From contig NW_027467782.1 of assembly GCF_004210375.1 (NCBI RefSeq), forward strand, positions 28,685,276 to 28,749,275: 64,000 nt of DNA, read 5' to 3'. The position numbers and the translations under genes were made by a program. The DNA is from Tachypleus tridentatus. Its lineage: Eukaryota > Arthropoda > Merostomata > Xiphosura > Limulidae. Numbering within the stretch: position 1 is the stretch's first letter; each line of letters opens with the position of its first letter. The notes below the pieces were generated by a model that ran no database searches, had not been told where the DNA came from, and was given only the letters and a program-made list of their open reading frames with translations. This document shows, one piece after another, positions 45,171-56,689 of the stretch.

Positions 45171-47925
45171 TCAGCTCAAAGGAAAGAAGTGATCACGCTG
45201 CCCAACTGGTGATATGTTGATTGTGAACTTAATCCAAGAGTCCTTCTGGCTTTGACATGTTACCCACCAAGCATGTGCACGGGCCTGTTGGAAAGCGATG
45301 CGATTCGAGAATGTGGGATACCTATGAAAAGTATCCCACGTCCATTTTTGAGTCTTCTGTGCCATGTGGCAGGCAAGATTCCACCACAGATGATGATATT
45401 GTGGAAAACATGTCAAGGCTTTAGGAATACTTTGAGCAGCTTTCTGTACAATACAGTCAGTTATTTCTGTCACACAGTCGTCTATTGATGGCATACAGAT
45501 GATGGCAGGATCAAGTTCTGTAAGAACAGTAAAAGAGAGCAAGTTTGCTTGATCCTTTTTCCATTGGTGCACATGGGTTGGGTGGCATTGACCACAGCCA
45601 GTCTCTCTCAAAATTGTAGAAAAATTATCACTGCTGCATGGGTTATTGTCAACCCTCCACGAAAAGTGGGAGAATAGTGAAGGGGAGTAAATGGAGAGAT
45701 CAAAAGCAGTAAAGAACTGACTAGATGCATGAAAATAAGGATAAGAACCACTATTGAAGAGAGAAAAGTTGTGATCAGAGAGCATACACTCAACGGAGTG
45801 ACTCTCTCATCAATATCAGCACTTCCTCAGAGGGGACGATTTCCATTAAAGCCCCCCAGCGTTAAAAATGGAGATGGCAACTGTTTAATGAGAGCATCAA
45901 GGTCTGATTGATCATAGGTCTCTCTAGGCAACAGGTAGAGAGAACAAACAGTGATGGTACGACACAAAGAAACACAAATGGCTACAGCCTCCAAGGGTGT
46001 GTTGAGTAACAAAGACAGGGTAAGCACATGCTGATCAACCAACAGTGTTACCCTTCCATGCACTTGTCCATCACACAGCTTGTCATTTCTGTACAAAGAA
46101 AACTGCTGAAAGGTTATTGTATCAGCAAGTTTCAGAAAGATTTCCTGCAAGGAAAAACATATAGGATGGAAGGAAGAAATAAGTGTTTTGATGTCACCCA
46201 GATTAGAATGTAAACTTCAACAGTTCCATTGTATCAAGGTGGCTACTTTTATTTATGTGTAGGCAAATTGGGTGCAGACCATGTTTTATTTCTTTATTGT
46301 CTTTATTCGAGGGAGGTTTACCAACCTCAATGGATCCTACCCTGGGTTGATTGGGCAAGTCTTTGTTGTAAGAAGAGGATTCCAGTGACTTAGGGTGCAA
46401 ACAAATGATCATTTTGCACCTTGGGAAAGGAGAATAAAGTGTAACCAAAACCAAAGGAAGCAGATATTGGGGTTTGCTGAAATTAATGTTAGAGGCAAAG
46501 ATGGGTGTTGACATTGATTCATTAACTTTTTTAACCATGGATGTCAGAAGACTTTCTGTTTGTTTTGAGAATGATTCTTTTGGAGGTACAGAGAGATCTG
46601 TCTGCACTCCAACTGTAGTAGTGGAATGAAGTGCATCAGCATAAGTCAAACATAAAGTGGTAGAGAGCAATTTTCAAGCCTCAGGGCAAGTAATGTTTTG
46701 AACCATCTTTAAACACTGTACCTTTTTATTCCTTCCAACCATTTGGGGCAAGAATAAAAGTAAGATGGGTGAGAGCCATTGCAAGTGATGCAACAAGGGT
46801 CTGTTTCATACTCATAGGCACCATAATCCTTGTCACTGCAATGAGCACATGTCAAGGAACCAAGACATGATGTCTCCGAGTGATCAAATGGCTGACACTG
46901 GAACTATCCGAGAGGGTTTGGAATGTATGGCCTTAACATGCAGTTAAAATAACCTGCCTTGTTGGTAACAGGTGGATGCTGTGATGTAAATGTTAAAATG
47001 AGGACATTGATCGGCATCAAAATTCCATCTTTGGGAGTGGAGATACACCTTACTGAAGAAACTCCTTGTGGTGGGAGAAACCAGTGGGAATCTCTGACTC
47101 AGGATGTTCTTCAAATCCCTATCAAAAATAACTTCTTGTTACGATTTCAAAGTTGAATGAGGCATAACCTCAATAGGTATATTGCCTTGGAATGTAAGAG
47201 GAATTCACTGTGCTCGAGATGTGGATATTTCTACCAATATGTCACAAGAGCGAATCCTTCTGACCAACTTTGGAGAGCCAGTGAAACCTTCTGGTCCCTT
47301 CTGAATGATAAAGGGAGACATTTGCCCTAAAGGTTTGTCTGAAAGAAAATGTAGTATAATAAAATAAGGTACAGAAGTTGCAAATGTTAAAGATTGCTGC
47401 TCAGAATCTTCAAGATGTGATTGTTTACTCATAAACTGTTTTTCACTATTTTGGTTAACTTTTTATTTGGATGGTCCATAATAAAAAATGAATTTTTCGG
47501 TGTCCACTGTCCCCACCCACCATAAAGCCCTATGAGTGGATGCATTACAATGCCAAACAAGAACACTGCAGCAACACCAGGGTTTCATGAGCACTATACC
47601 CAAACACCAGCATCAGATACAATGTCCACAACACCTGCTGAGAACATCCAACACCGGTACTTGGTTAACCCTAGGCCAAGTGAACCAGCCAACTGACCCA
47701 AGGGGAGCCACCCCAAGGCTGCCCATCTACAGGAATTCAAGGCCACAGTGGTATGTTACGGTTGGACCCCTCAACCATCAGGATCTTCTCCTCCTCTTCA
47801 TGGGTCACCATGCACAACACACATATTGGTGGATATTTAGATCCCAAAAGAGGTAAACTAAAATAACAGAACCTCCCCTGGGAGGTCCCCTCACCAATCA
47901 CAGGAATCCAGAATGAGGGGAACAA
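45171..47925 (-). mobile_element. Non-LTR retrotransposon (I/Jockey-like): 5' region, ORF1 and endonuclease; reverse transcriptase absent
   Basis: On the minus strand the element starts near 47,925 with the same 5' region as the copy at 26,765. ORF1 is gag-like and broken (DSEQQSLTFATSVP, later a decayed zinc-knuckle zone near 46.8-46.9 kb). The ORF2 endonuclease domain follows from about 46,150 (QHVLTLSLLLNTPLEAVAI, TITVCSLYLLPRETYDQSDL, LGGFNGNRPL, compare the APE-type motif GDFNAHHPLW). It continues in an open 204-codon stretch, 45,785-45,171 (LSDHNFSLFN, CHPTHVHQWK, FQQARAHAWW), the linker before the RT. The copy stops there: RT, any RNase H and the 3' tail are missing. Confidence 0.85.
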
Positions 47926-47927
47926 CT

Positions 47928-48275
47928 ACCTGAAGAAATCCACAATGGTAAATATTATTCATCATGTAACTACACATGAAAACAATTACTTCAAGATATC
48001 CACAATGATATGTGCCTTTCTCCTTGTAATTAGACATTATAACAATTACTTTAAAGATATCCACAATGATATGTGCCTTTCTCCTTGTAATTAGACATTA
48101 AAACAATTACTTCAAAGATATCCACAATTATATGTACCATTCTCCATGTAATTAGACATTAAAACAATTACTTCAAAGATATCCACAATGAGATGTACCA
48201 TTCTCCATGTAATTAGACATTAAAACAATTACTTCAGAGATATCCACAATGATATGTACCATTCTCCATGTAACC
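47928..48275. repeat. 61-bp minisatellite, 5-6 copies, next to an ATR-like exon
   Basis: The unit contains CAATTACTTCAAAGATATCC, ACAATGATATGTACCATTCT and CCATGTAATTAGACATTAAA. The copies at 48,040-48,270 are nearly identical. Weaker unit-like sequence continues to about 48,660, into the donor side of the ATR-like exon at 48,647-48,712. The array lies directly beside the 5' end of the LINE copy. Confidence 0.92.
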
Positions 48276-48646
48276 TCAGAACTTTTATATTTTTGCTTCT
48301 TCAGTTTATTTTGTCCCCATTACTTTAAGACTTTTGTCAATATGATTGTTAATCCTTTGTTAGTTACTTTCATTTAAACTCTTATTTCTTAATTCTGTAA
48401 GCATAAAATGCATCACTTTTCTTATAATGTGATAAAAACAGTTACGTGAGAACATTATATCTACCCTGGTACATACAATTTATCTTGTAAATAGAAATAA
48501 AATCAACTGCAATCACTTGAGACCATGGTGGAATCCACACTGGTATTAACTATTTCCTTATAAGTAGATATAAAAAATTACTGAAGAACATGATAACATG
48601 TATGGTGATTTATACTTTTATATAAATGGAGATTTAATATAATTAC

Positions 48647-48712
48647 CTGAAAACGTGACTGTATCCACCATTTTCCATGGAGGCTGCTGATAAAGGTCCC
48701 ATCTGCTGAGTT
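48647..48712 (-). pseudogene. ATR: ATR-like exon: GPLSAASMENGGY block
   Basis: The donor GTAATT follows 48,647. The acceptor is ambiguous: TGTAAG before 48,712, or a CAG a few bases inside. The frame gives TQQMGPLSAASMENGGYSHV. Human ATR has AEQIVPLSAASFERGSYQRG. PLSAAS and the following Gly-x-Tyr are well conserved. The short segment that should precede it (human DITAFYDSLKLV) was not found upstream to 56.6 kb. No lesion is visible inside the exon. Confidence 0.82.
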
Positions 48713-49419
48713 CTTACAATTTTACACTATGTGAGATAGTCAAGGGTGGAACAAAATTTACCACATCAATCCAAAAAGTATTTTGAATATTTCCTAGAGA
48801 CATGAATAATCTTTAAGTGACATGCCTCTTCACTTCTTCCAAATACATTTACATTACTAACATATAAAAAAAATATATATTGCACTTGAATGTTGGAAAT
48901 ACATCTTTGCTAATTAAAGCATTTATTTTCTTATTGAGATACAAAAGTTTATTTATTCTATGATTATACTTTAAAACTCAGGAAAGAAACTAAGTTTTTC
49001 TCAAGAACTTTGCTATAATGTTGTGTATGATTATAACCAATGGCAAAAATCAAAATTAATTGAAAATTTATGTTACAAGGTCTTCTACATAACATCACAT
49101 TCATGGCATGAACTTATTTTCATATGCTCTCAATGAATAGGTAGATTTAAACAGTTTGAATACATCTTTGGTGTTAAATTAACTTATTTTTTGTGGAGAT
49201 GGTTTACCACAGGTTTGTTACATAGCTGTGCATGTATCATACTTTGATTAAATTGTCGTGAATTGGCACTTGTTGTATATTGCTGAATCATGTCAGTAGA
49301 ACCTTCCAAGATTTTCACACTATCACAAATTATTGCATCATAATATCCCATGAAAACCATTGTGTAAAGCAACTGAGGCCTCTTTCAGACAACAAATATG
49401 CATCCAAAATGCACTTTAA

Positions 49420-49740
49420 GTTGGTCACTTAGATATATCTAGACAGTCTGAGTGGGAGTTTAGCCATAAAGAGTGTATTCTGGTTATTTCTGAAGTGAAA
49501 TTATCACAGACTGTATTGTAACAACAAAGTAAAAATTATATAATATGAACAAGTTTGTGTGAGCTTTAAGAAATGGAGACAACAATTTAAAGATTTGGAT
49601 ACAACTGTAATAGCCAACAGTGTAATGAACATTTGAATATATGTTTGACTTGCTTTAATTTACTGTTATTTAAAAAGAAGTGAACTCTATGCTGTTTTTT
49701 CACTGTTGAAATGCCAACAAGTCAGACACTTACTGTAAAG
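49420..49740 (+). repeat. 5' LTR (or LTR part) of the Gypsy element
   Basis: A direct repeat of 53,545-53,885. Shared blocks include GAGTTTAGCCATAAA, GAAATTATCACAGACT with TATTGTAACAACA, TTGGATACAACTGTAATAGC, CTCTATGCTGTTTTTTCACT and GTCAGACAC. Indels and substitutions are many, so the insertion is old. The outer boundary is not sharp and the LTR may begin further left. Confidence 0.72.
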
Positions 49741-52700
49741 CATAGGCCTATAAATTCACAGCTGAAGCAATAGAATAAATATTGTAGAGGCCACATATAC
49801 ACCATTTTAACTGGCTTTGATAAGTGGATGGTGAAGGGCAAATAACTTAGCCTTAAAGATGGTGATATATGAGAGTTTGTTACATAACAACAAGACATAA
49901 AGAGAGAAACAAATAACAAAAAAGAGAAAAAAAAGAAAGGCTGAAAAAAGAAATGAAAAAACTGGAAACTGAGAGAGACTAAAAAACAAAGAGAATATAA
50001 CAGTACAACTTGAAGTCACTAAGTTTAACAAGCAAATTGAAGGATCATTAACAATGGGCTGACAGAACTTGATGAATAGAAAGACAACATGAATGATCTA
50101 ATGAGAAGTGAAAGATTCACCTCTCAAGGTCAAAACTGGGACAAAAACAATTTGACATTTTGGCTTAGTTTCCTTTTCACAGTAAAAGGACTACAAGTGT
50201 ATGTAGGTGTAATATCAGAAGATGCCATGGACTAGAATATGTTAAAAATTGCCTTGCTGAAATGCAATGAAATTACATAGGATGGTTTTTGTTAGAATTT
50301 AGAAAAGGCAAAGTTGACACTAGAGAAACTATATTTCAGTTTGTGGCATGTCTACAGCAATATTTCACAAGGTGAATTTACATGGCCAAGTGTGAAGATA
50401 GTTTTGAAGGACTGGTAATCCTACTAACAGATGAATAATTCATTATCATGTACTCCACTTACATGTCATTTTTTGTACCAGAAAGAGCACCAAATGACAT
50501 GATAAAGATGATCAAGCTGGCAAAATAGTATGTGGAAGCCCATGGGGAGAACATAACAGGCAAATCCAATCATAACCATTCAAAGCCAAGAAGAGGGATT
50601 ACAAGCAGGATGCCACCACAGGTGACAAGAAGTCGTCAGACAAATGGGAGATACTACACTTGTTAGAAAATGAGACATATTGTAATATGATTGCAAGTTT
50701 GCAACCAACAAGAATCTCAAATCAAGCAGTTAGAGTTACCTACAAAGATGGTGCTAGTAAGATACTAGAGAAGAATGATTGTCACTGTTGCCAGAAATCA
50801 CATAAAATAATTCATTATTAAACAGTACTTGAATGACAGTCAGTTTAAATTAACAAACGGATCAATCACAACTTATCAGTAGGTGAACACTATGTTTGGC
50901 AACAAGAACATGACAGTGAAATGAAACACTGGGAGCAGAAGTGAGAATTACTCTAGTATCAAATGACCAGATAATGGCAAAAGTACATATATGTGTGCTG
51001 ACTGATGGGACAGTGAGAAAGTTTCCTATAGTAACAATAAAGGGAAAACTCCATACTATGTGGGAGACCTTGAGACAACACATAAGAAAGCACCCATTTA
51101 TGACATGGTAATCAGCAATATACCTGACAACAGAAATTTGAAAGAACCAGACAGAAAGGAGACTGATGAAGTATCTGCAGTCATCACAAGAATTCAAAAA
51201 AATAAAAGCAAAACATCAACCCTCTGGAAATCTCAAAAAGTGACATTGTGTATGTATGTCTATGGGAATTGAAGGAAGCACAGAAGAAAGACCCTTCAAT
51301 GATGAAACTTTGAAACAATGTCTAAGAGACAATTGAGCACAAAAATGAGAAAAAAAGGATATACAGAACAGAGAATCAGAAGGAAGTGATGTATCAGATC
51401 TATCAAAGCACTTCTACCAGAAGTTAAACAGATCATTGTACCAACAAAGCACTAGACTCAAGTAATGAAGAAGTTGGTCAACAAGTAACTTGTGAAATGA
51501 CACCAAGGAATAAAGAAGATGGCATACAAAATAAAGGGACTCTACCTAGAATGAATGTAGCCATAGAGCCATGATATGAAATGTCTCTTATGGGAGTGCT
51601 ATCCAACACAGTTGCCATGGACTTGATTGGACAACTAACACCTGACATGAGCAATATGTATGTGATGATAGTAGCTATGTAACATGTTACCCAGAAGCCA
51701 TAGCACTACCAAAGACAGAGAAACTCGCAGAAACCTTCCTTATAGGTGTTCTGCAGAGAAGGGTTTTAAAAAGAAGTCTCAAGTGACAGAGGGACCTAGT
51801 TTACCTCAAAATTGATTCAAGAGGTGTGCAGACTCATCAGCACTAAGCAGCTCTTTGCAAGACAGTTGATGACGTCCTAAAGAGCATAATGAAAATGTTC
51901 GAGAAAAGACCACGTGAGCAGGACAAGTACCTCCAAGCAGTAGTATTTGCTTATTAATAATTCTTGTATGTAAATATAAGATTTTCAGTATTCATGTTAC
52001 TGCATGGAAGAGCAGTATGAGGTCCAATGCAGATACTGTGAAAACTGTTCACAGAAGAAGAAGAGTCAGAAGTGATGCACATATACCAATATGTGTTAGA
52101 CCTAAGAAACCAACTGTAGAAGACTTGTCAACTCACTCAAACAAGTTTGTATGCAGCCGATGTCAGACAGAAATGCTTCTATGATAAGAAGTCCAAGGAT
52201 TAACATTTCAGAAAGAAGGTTTCTGTTCCTTAAAGACACAACAAACTCATCTGAAGGTTAGTAATTTTCACACACAAAAAAAAAATGAAAATATGAGACC
52301 ACTGGGTGTAGATGACATGTACAAAAGTGTCAACATCGATGAAGAAATTAATGACAAATTGAAGAAAGAAGTAGCAGTGTGCATCTGTCTCCACAGACAG
52401 ATAAAGCCAGACAGACTGTGACCATGACCAAGAACTCAGTCAAAGTGAAGCCCTACCAAATGTTCTACATAATAAAAGCCTGATTAAGCTAAAAGTTAAA
52501 GTAATGTTAGAAGCTGGAATAACTGGGCCTTTGAATTAAGTTTACTGTTCACTGGTGGTAATCATGAAGACCATGAATGTCTCACAACCATCTGTACAGA
52601 TTTCCAGAAAATAAACTTTATGACAGAATTTGGCTCCAAACCTATGGGCAACCCAGATGCTATTGCAGTGAAAATAAATGGGCCCAAGTTCTTCACTAAG

Positions 52701-53544
52701 GTCAATCTCAGAAAAGTGTATTGGCAAAGTTTAAAGAGAAGACAGCCTTTTTGACACCTGATGAATGGTACCAATTCAAGAAAGATGCCATCTGGATTAA
52801 TCAATTCAGCAGCAGCATTCAACTTCTTGATGAGAAAAATGTTGCAAAAAACCCACCAACATTGTGTACGATGTAACCATCTGAAGAAACTCAGGGATCT
52901 GTTCAGAAAGACACTGAGCAGTGAGATCTGTGACTCAAGAAGTGTTTGGCCACCATACTGACATTTGGAACTTCTTCAACAGTCTGTATGGAAGGAGTCC
53001 ATCATCCAAATGAATCATCAACCACTTGCAAAGATCCAGAGGTATAAAACTGAATGTGCAATAATCATGAGTTAGGTATTGTACCACAAGAACTTCTGAT
53101 CCCACACTGAATCCAACAAGAGGACTGCAAATGTTGGTGCAAGACTGTATGAGTAGACGTTTTGGATAAACTGAAAACAGTCTTTGTATATAGTACAAAA
53201 AATAATTGTAAGCACGTTTCTTAAAGAGAAGCTTATTGTTATATCCACACAAGTGTTTAAGTTTAATGTAAGTGTTATTACTTAAGTAGTATAAGAGAGA
53301 GTGTTCAATTTAGTTATTTTTAGTAGCAGTAGTTTATAATTACTTTTCTGTGTACGAATCACAGACTGTGATTTATACTTGCTGTACTATTGCATTATTT
53401 TATTAGAAACCTCTAAATTTTTCTCATTGTTTTAATTGAATATTATTTTATCACAATAACTCATAATGTGAAGAATGTTTAACACCTCTGTGAGGTTATA
53501 AATGTGTGTCAAAAATGTAGTTTGGGTTAGTTTGATTGAACAGA
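49741..53544 (+). mobile_element. Gypsy LTR retrotransposon relic of Gmr1 type: gag with SCAN-like capsid, protease, integrase, then reverse transcriptase
   Basis: The order along the plus strand is as follows. A gag with a SCAN-like stretch lies near 50,330-50,560 (LQQYFTR, MAKCEDSFEGLVILLTDE, PERAPNDMIKMIKLA). A degraded zinc knuckle follows near 50,780 (CHCCQKSHK), then the protease end near 51,095 (PIYDMVISNIPD). Integrase lies at about 51,590-52,260 (AMDLIGQLTPDMSNMYVMIV, YPEAIALPKTEKLAETFLIG). A linker comes next (GVDDMYKSVNIDEEINDKLK), then reverse transcriptase at about 52,480-52,900 (MLEAGI, EKTAFLTPDEWYQF). Integrase before RT is not the usual Gypsy order (RT-RH-IN) but is that of Gmr1-like elements, whose capsid is related to the vertebrate SCAN domain. 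Many stops and frameshifts; RNase H not recognised. Confidence 0.8.
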
Positions 53545-53885
53545 TAGATCTAGCCTGTGTGATTGTGAGTTTAGCCATAAAAAAGCATACATTGGTGATT
53601 TCTAACTTGAAATTATCACAAACTATATTGTAACAACATAGAAGACAAGAATTAATTTGTTTTGTAAATTGGATTCTAAAGTAACTGGACCAGGCTATGT
53701 GGATTTTGATGAAAAGAAGACAAGTATTTAATGCTCTAGATACAACTGTGCTAGCAAATAATGAAAAAAACATTTGTTTATACATTTTAATTGTTTTAAT
53801 ACATAATTACCTGAAATAAGAGAACTATATGCTGTTTGTTTGTTATTGAAATTTGTTGCCAAGTCCCAGACACCAACTACAAAGA
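53545..53885 (+). repeat. 3' LTR of the Gypsy element
   Basis: The partner of 49,420-49,740, in direct orientation, 4.1 kb apart. The sequence from about 53,255 to 53,545 may also belong to the LTR if the 5' copy is truncated. Confidence 0.72.
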
Positions 53886-53943
53886 ATCCAGCCCATATAT
53901 ATATATTTATATATACAATAAACTAAAACACCCTGACAACAAA

Positions 53944-54185
53944 CAAGGTAAACAGATGCAAATCTCTATGTCACCTGTTCCAAATAAATAGCTAAATTTA
54001 AAATAAAAGCCATAACTAGGATAAACAAATGCACATACTTATTTTAATCTGTTTCAAATAAATAGCTAAATTTAAACTGAGAACTATTACTATGATACAG
54101 ATACACATACTTATTTTCATCCCTTTCAAATAAATGACTAGATTTCAACTATATACAACAACTACAATAAGTAGATGTACATAGT
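53944..54185. repeat. ~74-bp tandem repeat, three diverged copies
   Basis: Each unit contains CCAAATAAATAGCTAAATTT or TTCAAATAAATAGCTAAATT and a GCACATACTTATTTT-type block. Confidence 0.85.
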
Positions 54186-54580
54186 TCTTTAAAGGGAGCC
54201 ATTTTCTTTTCCCATGATGTAGATTTAGTTTGAATATTCATACAATGTAGATAATATATATACATACATACAATAACAATTACAAAATATGATACTTTTG
54301 TTGATATTATATTTTCTTGACTAATAAGTACTAGCAAAAAAAGACGATTTGTTTTTAAAATTACAAAATAATTTTCCACTACAGTTTATGGAATCAATGA
54401 AATGGACAATCTTAGCTCAACTTTTACTATGTAAGAGAACTCATAATTTTTCAAACTGTGTGACTTAAAAAGGACATGAACTCAAGTGTTCTTGTTTTAA
54501 TATATATTATTTATTATTTGAATGTTTACTCACACAATAATATTCCAAACATAACTCATAAACAACTTGATATATCTTAT

Positions 54581-55875
54581 ATATGAGTTCTGATCAAAAA
54601 GATTTCTTCTGTTACAGGTGCCAGTACAGAGGCAGTAAGCTTTACTGAGGTGTGTACAAAGTACAAATAGTGATCTACCTCACGGATAAACCACTTATCC
54701 AGACCTTATACCCGTGTTCAAAGACAGAAGCATCTCTTGCTTCTGTTGAAATATAAATGGACAGAAAATAAAAGCAACATGTTTGCATCAAATTTTGTAT
54801 GAAAAATGGTACAGTAGGAACAGAAATCATTGAAATGTTAAGAACTGCTTTTAATTATGATTGCTTAAGTAAAACTGTTGTTTATCAGTGGATAAAACAC
54901 TTCCAAGATGTCCAGAAATCAGTCAAAGATGACGACCATTCTGGGCAATCACCGACATCATCCACTGATGAAATGGTTGCTAAGATGAAAGAAAATAGTC
55001 AAAGTCATCAAAGATTAACTATTCATGAAATTGCTGACAAACTGAACATTTCCTTTGCATTATGTCATGTGATTTTAGCTGAAAAACTCTGCATGTGTCA
55101 AGTGTCTGCAAAATTTTTTCCAAGGCTGTTGATGGATGACCAAAAGTTTCACCATCAACAAGTGTGTGAGGATCTGAAAAGAAGGCTAGAAATTGATCCA
55201 AATTTCATCAACATCATTATTACTGGTGATTGAGTCATGGGTACACAGTTATGACCCTGAAACGAAATTTCAGTCACCCCAGTGGAAATCTCCATCATCA
55301 CCACTTCCAAAAAAAACATGACAGTCTTGATCAAATGTAAAGACAATGTTGATCGTGTTTTTGATGTTCAAGGTATTGTTCATCATGAATGCGTGCCTAA
55401 TGGCCAGACAGTTAACCAAGCATTTAATAAAAAGGTCCTAATTTGCTTGAGGGAAGAAATTAGAAGAAACTGCTGCGAGCTGTGGAAAATGATTATTGGT
55501 TTCTCTGTCACGACAATGCACCTTCACATAGTGCTGTATCTGTTCAAGAACGTTTGGCAGAAAGTAACATTCCTGTGATACCACACCCCTGTAATCTCCC
55601 AATCTTGCCACATGTGATTTTGTTCTGTTCCCAAAAAATCAAAATTAAGTTGAAAGGAAGGTGATTTGATGACATTCCAACCATCCACAATTGTGTGAAA
55701 GCAGAACTTAGTCACACAAAAGTTGAAGGCTTTCGAAAATGGCAGAAACATCAGGACAAGTGTGTATTAGCTGGAGAGGATAACTTTGAACGGGATATAA
55801 TATAATACTGATGTATGTACATTGTTCTGTGCAATAAAAGTGAAGTCTTAGAACTTTTTGACCATACATCATATA
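54581..55875 (+). mobile_element. mariner (Tc1-mariner) transposon relic with terminal inverted repeats
   Basis: The left end at about 54,581 (TATGAGTTCTGATCAAAAAG) matches the complement of the right end at about 55,848-55,875 (TATGATGTATGGTCAAAAAG), with TA beside both. The ~1.3-kb length is normal for mariner. The transposase starts near 54,799 and shows the HTH linker (TVVYQWIKHFQDVQKSVKDD), the first catalytic Asp in IITGD followed by SWVYSYDPETKFQSPQWKSP across a TGA/frame break, the family motif CHDNAPSHSAVSVQERL (second Asp) near 55,510, and the C-terminal KWQKHQDKCVLAGEDNFE. The third-Asp motif (YSPDLAPCDFFLF in live elements) is decayed. Several frameshifts; non-functional. Confidence 0.94.
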
Positions 55876-56476
55876 TTGCAAATAGTGGTCTCTGTTCAAT
55901 CATTTGCCTGTCTCCAGTTTGAAAAGTTGCACAAAGAAACAAAACTCAACATTTACTTTTGAAATTACAGAAGAACAGACATGGATAATGTTGATGCCAA
56001 ATTTTATTTCACAAACAGGATATTCTACATTAAATGTTAGAAAGTAATCATACTGTCATTCAAATTTCAAAATGTAGCATAACTTAAAGAATAAAAATCT
56101 ACATTTACCATATGTTATTGCTGAGCACCACTTAAAATGACTAAAATGCTCAACAATTACTTTTGCAATGTGTGGTACAAATATGTTAGAGGCTTGACAC
56201 TGAGTGAAACCAAGAGTGCAACACAATAAACATTTTCTTAAAGTCTACAATATAATTTAAATTGAAAGATCCAATGGGTCATTTAGGTTGGGGCTAGAAG
56301 GGGCTCAGCCCTAGGGCTTATGGTCTTAATGGAGGCCCATTGTAGGACCCTCAAAGATTATTAACCACTAAGCACATACAACCTTTAATCCACCACTGGA
56401 AATATCAACATAAACGTTCCTATTATTTGAGATAAGTATGTTGGTTTGTTGTAAATAAGCTAACTTTAAAATTTAC

Positions 56477-56515
56477 TTTCTTAATTAGTAATTTTTACAA
56501 TTACTAATTAAGAAA
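56477..56515. repeat. Perfect hairpin, 17-bp arms and 5-base loop
   Basis: TTTCTTAATTAGTAATT at 56,477-56,493 is exactly complementary to 56,499-56,515. It lies about 95 bases beyond the donor of the ATR-like exon at 56,611, inside its intron. No U-run follows, so it is not a terminator. Confidence 0.9.
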
Positions 56516-56610
56516 CAAGGGCACTTGGCGAAAAAGTGTCATCCATAAGTTACTACATATTAAACTTGTTATATAAATGACTATATATTAGTTATTAAAG
56601 TTTCTCATAC

Positions 56611-56669
56611 CTTTTCTTTAACAGAAAGAAGAATTTTTCCAACTGCAACTCCCAGTTATCAGAAGAAAT
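56611..56669 (-). pseudogene. ATR: ATR-like exon: DNWELQLEK-ILLSVKEK block, one base short
   Basis: The acceptor AATTTTTAGCAG precedes 56,669 and the donor GTATGA follows 56,611. The first frame gives SSDNWELQLEK; the matching continuation ILLSVKEK is one base over. Human ATR has TTWSVRLGQLLLSAKKRD. The shift is at the AAAAA run (about 56,634-56,638). Length 59 is one base short of a phase-0 exon, which the preceding exon (ends phase 0 at 59,272) requires. Confidence 0.78.
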
Positions 56670-56689
56670 CTGCTAAAAATTTGATAAAT

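Noticed and set aside
47928..48275. CRISPR-like array
   Set aside because: Units are contiguous 61-bp repeats with no unique spacers, in a eukaryotic intron.
49184..49372. Minus-strand ORF (YYDAIICDSVKILEGS...) tested as a missing ATR exon
   Set aside because: It has a possible acceptor but does not align with the ATR segment expected between the 56.6 and 48.7 kb exons, and there is no suitable donor.
50862..51197. 111-codon minus-strand ORF
   Set aside because: It is antisense to the protease-integrase part of the Gypsy element, which explains the sequence better on the plus strand.
54149..54379. Minus-strand EKKMAPFKEL stretch tested as the missing ATR exon
   Set aside because: Only superficial similarity and no convincing splice sites.
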